The notes beneath the pieces were generated by a model that saw nothing but the letters and a program-made list of their open reading frames with translations, was not told the origin of the DNA and searched no databases. Position numbers and translations under genes: made by a program. Positions 16,967 through 24,720 of a stretch of DNA of 38,108 nt are shown in pieces (positions within the stretch are counted from its first letter, which is position 1; each line of letters begins with the position of its first letter). The DNA lies in contig MWDV01000105.1 in NCBI GenBank assembly GCA_002070715.1, positions 1 through 38,108 on the forward strand. The letters are read 5' to 3'. The stretch is from Verrucomicrobia bacterium ADurb.Bin118. Lineage in GTDB: Bacteria; Verrucomicrobiota; Verrucomicrobiia; Limisphaerales; MWDV01.

Positions 16967-17863
16967 ATGGAAAACGGCAGCATGGCCTTGCAATATCTGC
17001 TCTCGGGCATCACCAAGGGCAGCATCTACGCCGTGGTCGCCATTGGGTTCAACCTGATTTACAGCGCGACCGGCGTCTTGAACTTTGCCCAGGGCGAGTT
17101 TGTCATGCTCGGGGGCATGGTGGCCATCATGCTGGCGCAACTGGGGCTGCCCTTGGTCGTGGCCGTGGGCGCGGCTGTGATCGTCGTCAGCGCGGTGGGG
17201 TGTCTGCTGGAGATCACCTTTTTCCGCAAGCTGCGGCATCATTCGATTCTGCACATGATCATCATCACCATCGGCCTCTCCATTGTGATCCAGGAAATCG
17301 CGTTGCATATCTGGGACGAAAAAGTCCGTTCCCTGCCCTATTTCACCGGCAACGAGGTGTCGTCCCTCAAGTTCTTCGGCGCGGCCATTTCCCCGCAGGT
17401 CTTGTGGGTGCTCGGCGCCATTGCGGTGTCGGTGGTCCTGCTGCATATCTTCCTGCGGTACACGTTGCAGGGCCGGGCCATGCGCGCCTGTGCTTCAAAT
17501 CCCGAAGCGGCCATGCTGGCGGGCATCAATATTCCCAACATGCGCACCCTCTCCTTCGGTTTAAGCGCGGCCCTGGGCGGATTGGCCGGATGCGTGATTT
17601 CGCCCATCACCATGACCCATTACGAAATGGGCGCACCACTGGCCATCAAAGGGTTCGCCGCAGCAATCCTCGGCGGACTGGGCAACCCGATGGGCGGGGT
17701 GATCGGCGGCTTGACAGTGGGGATTTTGGAAGCGTTCGCTGTCAGCCGGTTGCCGGCCGCGTTCAACGATGTGGCCGCATTTGTCGTGCTGTTGCTGGTG
17801 TTGTTTGTCCGGCCGCACGGATTATTGGGCCGGCCCGGCGGGGAAGCGGTGCGGGAGCATTGA
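16967..17863 (+). CDS. livH: Branched-chain amino-acid-type ABC transporter permease LivH
   Basis: This 298-residue, about eight-helix inner-membrane protein shows LivH motifs: an N-terminal YLLSGITKGSIYAVVAIGFN, LNFAQGEFVMLGG, the coupling segment GRAMRACASNPEAAMLAGIN, and GGLGNPMGGVIGGLTVGILE. It forms the translocation channel with LivM. An ATG at 16982 is an alternative start five codons downstream and matches the usual family N-terminus slightly better. The livM gene follows after 15 bp. Confidence 0.95.
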   Translation: MENGSMALQYLLSGITKGSIYAVVAIGFNLIYSATGVLNFAQGEFVMLGGMVAIMLAQLGLPLVVAVGAAVIVVSAVGCLLEITFFRKLRHHSILHMIIITIGLSIVIQEIALHIWDEKVRSLPYFTGNEVSSLKFFGAAISPQVLWVLGAIAVSVVLLHIFLRYTLQGRAMRACASNPEAAMLAGINIPNMRTLSFGLSAALGGLAGCVISPITMTHYEMGAPLAIKGFAAAILGGLGNPMGGVIGGLTVGILEAFAVSRLPAAFNDVAAFVVLLLVLFVRPHGLLGRPGGEAVREH

Positions 17864-17878
17864 ACCATACTTGAGGCC

Positions 17879-19003
17879 ATGCGTTTTCTTCAGTGCAACA
17901 CGCCGTTCGCCACCTTCGCCGTCCTGGCGGTGGTGACGCAGCTCGTATTGCGCGCGGCGGGGATGGAGTATTGCCTGACGCAACTGACAATGGCCTTGTA
18001 TTACGCCCTGGTCGTGCTGGGGCTTTGCCTGGTGACGGGGCACGCGGGTCAGGTGTCGCTGGGGCATGCGGCGTTTTTCGCGATTGGCGGCTATACTTCG
18101 GCGTTCCTGACCACGCACGATTTCGGGCCGCTCCCGGAGCCAGCGTGGGCCACCGGCTTGAAACAAGCCCGCGTTCTGATCGAGCACTCGGATTTATACG
18201 GGGGCACCGCTTTGAGCGTCTCTCCGTGGGCCGCTGTGGTGGTGGCGCTCTTGTTGACCTTTGTGGTTGCGCATCTCATTGGCTATCCGGCGCTGCGGTT
18301 GAAAGGGCATTACCTGGCCATGGCGACGCTCGGGTTCGGTCTCATTGTCAGCAAAATTGTAGTGGGCACCGCCCAGCTGGGCGCCTCCGACGGCATCACC
18401 GGAGTGCCGGAATGGCCTTTAGGCTTCGGGTTGACTGTTTCCGGTCGGCGGACGTTGCGCGTGGAGAATTACTATATCGCCTGCGGTTTGTTGCTCCTGA
18501 CGTTGGTGTTGCTGCGAAATCTGATCCGCTCACGGGTGGGGCGGGCGTTGCAAGCCATTCATGACCGGGAAACCGCCGCCAACGCCATGGGCATCAACAC
18601 CGCGGCTTACAAGCTGGGCGCCTTCGTGCTCAGCGCGCTGCTGGCGGCCTTGGCCGGCGTGTTCTTCACGCATTACACCGGCAGCATCAGCCCGTCCGAA
18701 GCGGGCGCGCTCAAGTCGGTGCGTTACCTGGCGCTTGCGGCGGCGGGCGGCATGGCCAGTCTCTGGGGCGTGACCGCAATGAGCGTGATTTTGAATTATC
18801 TGTCTTTACGCGGTTTCTTTGGGAGCTACGACAACGCGGTATTTGGCGCCATTCTGATTCTCATCATCTCCCTGGCCCCGGAAGGGCCGCTGAAACCGCT
18901 CGGCCAATGGCTGCGCCACGGCCTTAACCGAAATCACCACCCCCGCGACGAAACCACCGGCGCGCCGCCGGGGGCCTCCGATGGAGCGCCCCGCATTCAC
19001 TGA
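17879..19003 (+). CDS. livM: Branched-chain amino-acid-type ABC transporter permease LivM
   Basis: This 374-residue membrane protein carries LivM hallmarks: ALVVLGLCLVTGHAGQVSLG, HAAFFAIGGYTSAFLTT, GYPALRLKGHYLAMATLGFG and the coupling helix GRALQAIHDRETAANAMGIN. It pairs with LivH in the inner membrane. Its last about ten residues overlap the livG start region, so the genes are translationally linked. A GAGG lies five bases before the ATG. Confidence 0.95.
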   Translation: MRFLQCNTPFATFAVLAVVTQLVLRAAGMEYCLTQLTMALYYALVVLGLCLVTGHAGQVSLGHAAFFAIGGYTSAFLTTHDFGPLPEPAWATGLKQARVLIEHSDLYGGTALSVSPWAAVVVALLLTFVVAHLIGYPALRLKGHYLAMATLGFGLIVSKIVVGTAQLGASDGITGVPEWPLGFGLTVSGRRTLRVENYYIACGLLLLTLVLLRNLIRSRVGRALQAIHDRETAANAMGINTAAYKLGAFVLSALLAALAGVFFTHYTGSISPSEAGALKSVRYLALAAAGGMASLWGVTAMSVILNYLSLRGFFGSYDNAVFGAILILIISLAPEGPLKPLGQWLRHGLNRNHHPRDETTGAPPGASDGAPRIH

Positions 19004-19817
19004 TATGGCATTCCTCGAGGTGGAAAATGTGCGGCGCAGTTTCGGCGGCTTGGTGGCGCTGGATCGCGTGAGTTTCACGGTTTGCCGGGGCCAGATTAAA
19101 GGATTGATCGGTCCCAATGGCGCGGGCAAAACCACCTTGTTCAACATGGTGTCCGGGCTCCTGGCGCCGGAGGTGGGGCAGATCCGGTTCAAAGACCGGA
19201 CGATCACCGGCTTGAAACCCTTTCAAATCGCGCGGCTGGGCATCTCCCGCACCTTCCAAAATCCGAGTCTGTTTCTGCGCATGACCGTCCTGGAAAATGT
19301 CATGGTGGGACGGCACCTGCGCAGTCGGGCGAGTTTCCTGTCCAGCAGCCTCCGCCTGCCGGGACAGGTCCGGGAGGAACAACACATCCGGGCGGAGGCC
19401 TGGCGGCACTTGGAACCGCTTGGGTTGGCGGCGTTGGCCGACCGCCCGGCGGGGTCGCTGGCCTTTGGTCAACGACGGATGGTTGAACTGGCCCGCGCCC
19501 TGGCCACCGAACCGGAGCTTTTGCTGCTGGATGAACCGGCCAGTGGACTGAACACCCGCGAAAAAGCCGACTTGAACCAGGTCATCCGGCGAATCCGCGC
19601 GAGCGGCGTTACCTTGTTGCTGGTGGAACACGATATGGCCCTGGTCATGGACCTGGCGGATGACATCGTCGTTCTGCACAATGGCACGCCCATTGCCCAC
19701 GGACCGCCCGCCACCATTCAAAACGATCCCAACGTCATTCAGGTGTACTTGGGCGGTGAACCCGACGGCATTCCGCCCGCCGGCGAACTCAACTTGAAAT
19801 GGACGCGACCCCGATGA
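18981..19817 (+). CDS. livG: Branched-chain amino-acid-type ABC transporter ATPase LivG
   Basis: This 278-residue ABC ATPase has Walker A GPNGAGKTT (44-52), Q-loop region SRTFQNPSLF, the LivG-type signature LAFGQRRMVELARAL, Walker B LLLLDEPASGL and switch His in LLVEHDMALVM. The C-terminal tail (VYLGGEPDG) is typical. It energises import together with LivF. The start at 18981 overlaps livM by 23 bases; an ATG at 19005, just after the livM stop, would give MAFLEVENV and is equally plausible. Confidence 0.95.
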   Translation: MERPAFTDMAFLEVENVRRSFGGLVALDRVSFTVCRGQIKGLIGPNGAGKTTLFNMVSGLLAPEVGQIRFKDRTITGLKPFQIARLGISRTFQNPSLFLRMTVLENVMVGRHLRSRASFLSSSLRLPGQVREEQHIRAEAWRHLEPLGLAALADRPAGSLAFGQRRMVELARALATEPELLLLDEPASGLNTREKADLNQVIRRIRASGVTLLLVEHDMALVMDLADDIVVLHNGTPIAHGPPATIQNDPNVIQVYLGGEPDGIPPAGELNLKWTRPR

Positions 19818-19893
19818 ATCCTCCGCGCTTGATCCTCCTCGACGCCCAGCGGCGGCCCGGCTCGGGTTCGGCAACGCTCAACGGACGATAACG

Positions 19894-20613
19894 ATGTTGC
19901 TTCAAGTCAAAAATCTACGTTCCGCCTACGGCGCCCTTGAGGTGGTGCGGGGCGTGAGTCTGCACGTCAGCCGGGGGGAGATTGTCGGATTGCTCGGCGC
20001 CAACGGGGCCGGCAAGACCTCGCTGCTCCGCTCGTTGGTCGGCCTGCTCCCGCCCCGGCACGGCGAGATTCTGATGGATGGCCGGTCCACGCTCGGGCAA
20101 CCCCCGTGGCGGAGCATCAGCAACGCCACCGTGCTCGTTCCCGAGGGCAAAATGATTTTCGCCGACCTCACCGTGCGCGAAAATCTGCTCATCGGCGGCT
20201 ACCATAATCCCGATCGCCTGCTGCAATTGGACATTGTGCTGGACCGTTTTCCCCGCCTGCGGGAGCGCGCGCGTCAATTGGGCGGCACCCTCTCCGGCGG
20301 CGAACAGCAGTTGCTCGCGTTGGGTCGCGCCCTGATGGGTCGTCCCCGGCTGCTCTTGTTGGATGAACCCTCGCTCGGATTGGCGCCGTTGATGGTGTTG
20401 GAAGTTTTTGCCGAGATTCGCAAGCTGCGTGAGTTGGGCGTCACCGTGCTGTTGGTTGAGCAAAACGTCACCGCCACGCTGCAAATCGCCGACCGCGCGT
20501 ACGTGATGGAGACCGGGGAAATCATCCTCGAGGGGGACGCTGCCGAACTGTTGCACAATCCCGAAGTCAAACGCGCCTACCTCGGCAGCACCGGCAGGGA
20601 GGCCTTACTATGA
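19894..20613 (+). CDS. livF: Branched-chain amino-acid-type ABC transporter ATPase LivF
   Basis: This 239-residue ABC ATPase has Walker A GANGAGKTS (35-43), the signature LSGGEQQLLALGRAL, Walker B LLLLDEPSLGLAP and the LivF-type end VKRAYLGS. It is the second nucleotide-binding subunit of the Liv complex. Its stop codon overlaps the next gene's start by four bases (ATGA), tying the PaaK-like gene to the transporter operon. Confidence 0.95.
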   Translation: MLLQVKNLRSAYGALEVVRGVSLHVSRGEIVGLLGANGAGKTSLLRSLVGLLPPRHGEILMDGRSTLGQPPWRSISNATVLVPEGKMIFADLTVRENLLIGGYHNPDRLLQLDIVLDRFPRLRERARQLGGTLSGGEQQLLALGRALMGRPRLLLLDEPSLGLAPLMVLEVFAEIRKLRELGVTVLLVEQNVTATLQIADRAYVMETGEIILEGDAAELLHNPEVKRAYLGSTGREALL

Positions 20614-21857
20614 ATGTGTTCGATCATCGCCACGAATTGATGCCCCGCGGGGAGCTGGAGCAACTGCAACTGGAACGGTTGCAGGCCTTGCTCGCCCGCT
20701 TGAAACGCCACGTCCGCCGTTACCGGGAAAAACTCGCCGGCCTGAACGTCGAGTCGGTGGCGGACCTGGCGCGGCTGCCCTTCACCACGCCGGAGGAAAT
20801 GGCGGAGAGTTTTCCCTACGGCTTCTTCGCCTGCCCGATGCGCGAGATTATCCGCTTGCACACCACCCTGGGGCCGCAGGGAAAACCGCTGGTCATCGGC
20901 CACACACGCAATGATCTCAGTCAATGGGGCCGGCTGGCCGCGCGCCAGCTCGCCGCCAGCGGGGTCACGGCCAATGACGTCATCCAAGTCTGCTTCGGCG
21001 GCGGGGCGTACGGTTCGGCGGGTTATCTCTTTGGCGCACAGGTGTTGGAAGCCTCGGTGATTGCCGAGGAACCCGCGCATGCGGATTACCAGATCGCCAT
21101 GCTGCGGAACTACCGGCCCACCGTCTTGATCACCACGCCCACCATGGCGCTCGAACTGGCCGAAGTGATCGAGCAACGCCGGCTCGACCCGCAATCGCTC
21201 CAGTTGCGCACCGTTTTGCTCTCGCGTCCGGTGGATCGGGAAACCCGCGACCGTCTGGCCGCCGGATTGTCCGCGCCGGTGCAATGCAACTTTGGTCTGG
21301 GGGAGATTCTCGATCCCGGTTTGTGCGTGGCGTGTCCGGCCGGTACCTTCCACCTTCACGAGGACCAATTCCTCGCCGAGGTGCAGAACGGCGAACTAGT
21401 GCTCACCACCCTGTGCCGGGAGGCCCTGCCGCTCTTGCGTTATCAAACGCGCGTGGCCTGCGAACTGGTCCAGGGCAAATGCGCCTGCGGTCGCAGCGGC
21501 GTGCAAATTGTGCCTGGCCCGCGCTTGGATGGCCGGTTGCGGGTCAAGGAAACACCCTTTTACGAAACCCAGATCGCGGAAGTCCTGGCGCACACGCGGG
21601 CGGCCGGCCAGCCGTTCACGCTCAAGGTTTCCGAGCGGCACATCGTGGTTTCCTTGGAACTGTCCGAGGCGCTGTTCGCTGATACGGTGTGGTTTGTCGA
21701 AAATCTCAAACGCCAGATTGAATCCGACTTCCTCGCCCGGCTCAATCTGGTGGCGGAAGTGCGTTTTGTGAATCCCCGCTCGCAGGCGGTCCCCGATGAG
21801 ACCGGCGGCCCGACCCTGTCCCCGCCGGAAACGGGGCGTCCGCTAATCCAGTCTTGA
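20610..21857 (+). CDS. Phenylacetate-CoA ligase-like pseudoenzyme
   Basis: The 415-residue chain aligns end to end with PaaK (N-terminal LEQLQLERLQALLARL, LARLPFTTPEEM, GELVLTTLCREALPLLRYQT, CACGR at 291-295), yet nearly every catalytic motif is changed. The P-loop SSGTTGKP is TLGPQGKP (86-93), YGLTE is FGLGE (228-232), YRTRD is YQTRV (278-282), the RxDDMLIIRGVN hinge is RLDGRLRVKETP, and the C-terminal GKAKRV lysine region is replaced by an unrelated Pro/Gly tail. The frame is intact, unusually well conserved in the non-catalytic parts, and coupled to livF by a four-base overlap. It is therefore more likely a maintained non-catalytic paralogue (regulator, heteromeric partner or ligand sensor) than a decaying gene. 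Confidence 0.85.
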   Translation: MNVFDHRHELMPRGELEQLQLERLQALLARLKRHVRRYREKLAGLNVESVADLARLPFTTPEEMAESFPYGFFACPMREIIRLHTTLGPQGKPLVIGHTRNDLSQWGRLAARQLAASGVTANDVIQVCFGGGAYGSAGYLFGAQVLEASVIAEEPAHADYQIAMLRNYRPTVLITTPTMALELAEVIEQRRLDPQSLQLRTVLLSRPVDRETRDRLAAGLSAPVQCNFGLGEILDPGLCVACPAGTFHLHEDQFLAEVQNGELVLTTLCREALPLLRYQTRVACELVQGKCACGRSGVQIVPGPRLDGRLRVKETPFYETQIAEVLAHTRAAGQPFTLKVSERHIVVSLELSEALFADTVWFVENLKRQIESDFLARLNLVAEVRFVNPRSQAVPDETGGPTLSPPETGRPLIQS

Positions 21858-21968
21858 TTGCCGGATGAATTTGCGAAATCCTGCGGTTGACCGATGAAAA
21901 ATGGGGCACGCAGCGCGGGTGTTTTTTTCAGTCTGGCCCCCCGGACAGGGACCGCTGGAACACGCCAG

Positions 21969-21988
21969 GCGCCCTTCGATCAGGGCGC
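21969..21988. other. Intergenic hairpin between the two PaaK-family genes
   Basis: The 245-bp gap between the PaaK-like gene and the following PaaK holds a perfect 7-bp inverted repeat GCGCCCT/AGGGCGC with a six-base loop. No T-run follows, so it is not a standard terminator; it could be an mRNA processing or stabilising structure. No gene is seen in this gap. Confidence 0.4.
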
Positions 21989-22102
21989 GGTTATGGCGTC
22001 CGCGCTTGCGGTTGGCGGCCCCCGGTTCCTGAATCAATTCTCTCCGGTGCCGGCGACGTTGTTCCGCCCGCCGTCCGCCACCCGGTTGCCTTGACGCACA
22101 TC

Positions 22103-23395
22103 ATGTTTTGGGACGAAACCCACGAAACCCTCCCCCGCCCGGACTTGGAACGGCTGCAATTGCAGCGTCTGCAAGAAACCGTCCGCCGTGTCTTTGCGCG
22201 GGTCCCCTTTTACCAGCGGAAGTTTAACGACCTGGGTTTGACGCCGGAGGCGATTCGTTCCCTTGCTGATCTGCGGCGGCTGCCCTTCACGACCAACGCC
22301 GATTTACGCGCGAATTATCCCGCCGGATTGCTGGCCGTGCCGTATGATCAAACCCTGCGGTTGCATACTTCCAGCGGCACGACGGGCAAACCCAAGGCCC
22401 TGTTCTTCTCGCGCCAGGATGTCAACAACGCCGCCGAACTGTGCGCGCGCGCCTTCATTGCCACCGGCGTCCGCGCCGGCGACGTGTTCCAGAACATGAT
22501 GACCTACGGCATGTTCACGGGCGCGTTGGTGACACACTACGGTGCGGAAAAAGTGGGGTGCCTGGTCATCCCGGCCGGCCCCGGCAATTCCGAGCGGCAA
22601 GTCATGTTGATGCGGGATTTTGGCAGCACGGTGATTCACCTGACCCCCAGCTACGCCCTCTATCTGGCGACTTTTCTCGAAAAACACGGCGTCGAGCCGC
22701 GGCGTGATCTGCAACTGCGCAAGGCCTTCGTCGGAGCCGAGCCCTACACCGAGGAAACCCGCCGGAAGATTGAGGAGGGGCTGGGTTTGGACGTGTACAA
22801 TTCCTACGGGTTGTCCGAAATGAACGGCCCCGGGGTCGCCTTTGAATGCGAACAAAAGCAGGGGATGCACCTGTGGGAGGATCATTTTCTGGTTGAGATT
22901 CTCGATCCCGAGACCGATGAACCCGTGCCCGAAGGACAATCCGGGGAGCTGGTGCTTACCACCTTGTGCCGGGAGGCCATGCCGTTGCTGCGCTACCGCA
23001 CGCGCGATGTCACCGCGCTGATTACGGCGCCCTGTGCCTGCGGACGCACGCACCGGCGACTCCACCGCATCACCGGACGCGCGGACGACATGCTTATTCT
23101 GCGGGGCGTCAACATCTACCCGCAACAGATTGAGCGGGTGTTGATGGCCCAACCGGGGATCGGACGCAATTACCTCATCGAACTGACCGGTCTGGACGAA
23201 ATGACTGTCAAAGTGGAACTGGCCGAGGCCGGCTTTGGCGGCCAGGTGGAACAACTCATCGCCCTGCAAAAGAAGCTCGCCGAAAAATTACGGGCGGAAA
23301 TCCTCTGCAAACCCACCGTGCAACTCGTCCCCCCCGGCGACCTGCCCGTCAGCGAGGGCAAGGCCAAGCGCGTGGTGGATCGTCGCCAACTCTAA
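22103..23395 (+). CDS. paaK: Phenylacetate-CoA ligase (second intact copy)
   Basis: The 430-residue protein has intact PaaK motifs: LHTSSGTTGKPKAL (88-100), NSYGLSEMNGPGVAFEC, LLRYRTRDVT, CACGRTHRRLHRITGRADDM, LILRGVNIYPQQIE and the C-terminal SEGKAKRV. I placed the start at the ATG at 22103 (MFWDETHETLPRP), matching other PaaK N-termini; an ATG/other codon upstream at 21887 would add 72 residues of low-complexity sequence. It is closer to the neighbouring pseudo-ligase in N-terminal layout than to the copy at 10181-11506. Likely activates an aryl or related carboxylic acid brought in by the Liv system, or works in reverse to gain ATP from acyl-CoA. Confidence 0.94.
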   Translation: MFWDETHETLPRPDLERLQLQRLQETVRRVFARVPFYQRKFNDLGLTPEAIRSLADLRRLPFTTNADLRANYPAGLLAVPYDQTLRLHTSSGTTGKPKALFFSRQDVNNAAELCARAFIATGVRAGDVFQNMMTYGMFTGALVTHYGAEKVGCLVIPAGPGNSERQVMLMRDFGSTVIHLTPSYALYLATFLEKHGVEPRRDLQLRKAFVGAEPYTEETRRKIEEGLGLDVYNSYGLSEMNGPGVAFECEQKQGMHLWEDHFLVEILDPETDEPVPEGQSGELVLTTLCREAMPLLRYRTRDVTALITAPCACGRTHRRLHRITGRADDMLILRGVNIYPQQIERVLMAQPGIGRNYLIELTGLDEMTVKVELAEAGFGGQVEQLIALQKKLAEKLRAEILCKPTVQLVPPGDLPVSEGKAKRVVDRRQL

Positions 23396-23410
23396 CCCCG
23401 GAGAGCCCCC

Positions 23411-23839
23411 ATGAACGCCGTCAAACTGGTCGCCGTTTTTGCCGAAAACAAACCGGGCCAGACCGCCCGCGTGACCCGCATCCTCGCCCACGCCAACCTG
23501 AACATCCGCTGGGTGACCATCGCCAGCGTGGGCGCGTTCGGTGTGATGAAGTTCCTGGTGGACAACGCACAACTGGCTTACGAAGCGCTGAAACACGAGG
23601 GATATGTCACCACCCTCTTGGAAGTGCTGGCCGTGGAGGTGTCCGACCAACCCGGCGCGTTGCACGCGGTGGCGGAATGTCTGGCCTTCCACCAGATCAA
23701 TCTCGAAAACACCTCCGGTTTTGTCGCCAACCAACGCGCCATTCTGGTCCTGGAGGTTTCCGACCTGGCGCGCGCCCGCGAAATTCTTCAGCAGCAAAAT
23801 CTGCGTGTGCTTACCCGGGAAGAGATGCTGACGTTGTGA
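23411..23839 (+). CDS. Tandem ACT-domain protein following paaK
   Basis: The 142-residue product has two ACT domains: AVFAENKPGQTARVTRILA then HANLNIRWVTIASVGAFG in the first, and LAVEVSDQPGALHAVAECL in the second. It is paralogous to the protein at 9709-10149 and, like it, sits directly behind a paaK gene (15 bp, with a GGAG upstream). It is probably an amino-acid or ligand sensor acting on the ligase or transporter. It ends the rightward liv-paaK run. Confidence 0.9.
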   Translation: MNAVKLVAVFAENKPGQTARVTRILAHANLNIRWVTIASVGAFGVMKFLVDNAQLAYEALKHEGYVTTLLEVLAVEVSDQPGALHAVAECLAFHQINLENTSGFVANQRAILVLEVSDLARAREILQQQNLRVLTREEMLTL

Positions 23840-24138
23840 CGTTTGGCATTGCCAGCCGGCGCGCAGGCGGCGGCCGGAGAGATTGATTGCCGCTGCTCCG
23901 TCCCGGCGCGATTGGGTGCTTACAATTTTTCCGTGGCTTTGTAACTGCGCAACCGCGCAACTTCTGCTTAGCTTAACCCAGCATGAAACGGGCACCACGC
24001 ATCCCGCGCCCCCGGCGCTCGATTCCGCGCCCGCCGCCGGTCCCCGGCCCGTGGCGGAGCGGTGGTCCGGCCCGCATTCGGACTTGCCAGCGGGCGGGAA
24101 TGAGCTTTAATTATCGCGAAACAACGGACTGAGGTTTT
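23840..24138. other. Intergenic spacer, no gene seen
   Basis: These 299 bases lie between the liv-paaK run and the NfeD/flotillin unit. I see no coding frame with family resemblance and no strong terminator. A GAGG precedes the next start; the promoter of the flotillin unit must lie here. Confidence 0.5.
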
Positions 24139-24699
24139 ATGGATTCACTCATCTACGGCATCTGCTTGGTCCTTGGACTGCTTTTCTCCCTCATCAGCGC
24201 CATCGCCGGCCATTTTTTTGGCGGGGATGACGGGGGTGATGTGGGGACCGGCGGGCACGCGGAAGCGGGGGCGGACAGCGCGGGATTGCCCGGGATTTCG
24301 TTCTTCAGTCCCACCGTTCTCGCCAGCTTCATCACGGCGTTTGGCGCGTTTGGATTGATTTTCACCCGCATCGAAGCCACGCGCAGCGTGTGGTTGAGCG
24401 CGCCGTTGGCGGTCGTTTCCGGCGGCGCGATTGCCGCAGGCACCTTGTGGTTTTTCAACACCATGTTCAAGAAGACCCAAAGCTCCAGCGAATCCCGTGT
24501 GGCCACGGTGGTGGGGCTGCCGGCGTCCATCATCACCCCGATTCCGGAGAATGGCGTTGGCGAAATCGCCTATGTGCAGGCCAACAGCCGTTACACCGCG
24601 CCCGCCCGCGCGGAAGGGAACATCGCGATTCCTGTCGGGCAACCGGTCAAAATCACCCGCATTGTCGGCACGCAGTTTTTCGTCGAACCTACCCAGTAA
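24139..24699 (+). CDS. NfeD-like membrane protein (flotillin partner)
   Basis: The 186-residue protein has a hydrophobic N-terminus (LIYGICLVLGLLFSLISAIA), a Gly/Asp/Ala-rich loop (about 29-50), two further membrane helices (about 58-80 and 90-112) and a C-terminal small beta domain (about 122-186) of the NfeD/YqiJ OB-fold type, with the typical VGLPASIITPIPENGVGEIAY. NfeD proteins interact with flotillin-type SPFH proteins; here the flotillin gene follows after 21 bp. Its role is in membrane-domain organisation or quality control; no protease domain is attached. Confidence 0.85.
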   Translation: MDSLIYGICLVLGLLFSLISAIAGHFFGGDDGGDVGTGGHAEAGADSAGLPGISFFSPTVLASFITAFGAFGLIFTRIEATRSVWLSAPLAVVSGGAIAAGTLWFFNTMFKKTQSSSESRVATVVGLPASIITPIPENGVGEIAYVQANSRYTAPARAEGNIAIPVGQPVKITRIVGTQFFVEPTQ

Positions 24700-24720
24700 A
24701 CCCATTAACCACTCCTTATC

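Noticed and set aside
21887-22102. N-terminal extension of the second PaaK
   Set aside because: The 72 extra residues are low-complexity and match no PaaK N-terminus; the ATG at 22103 gives the normal start.
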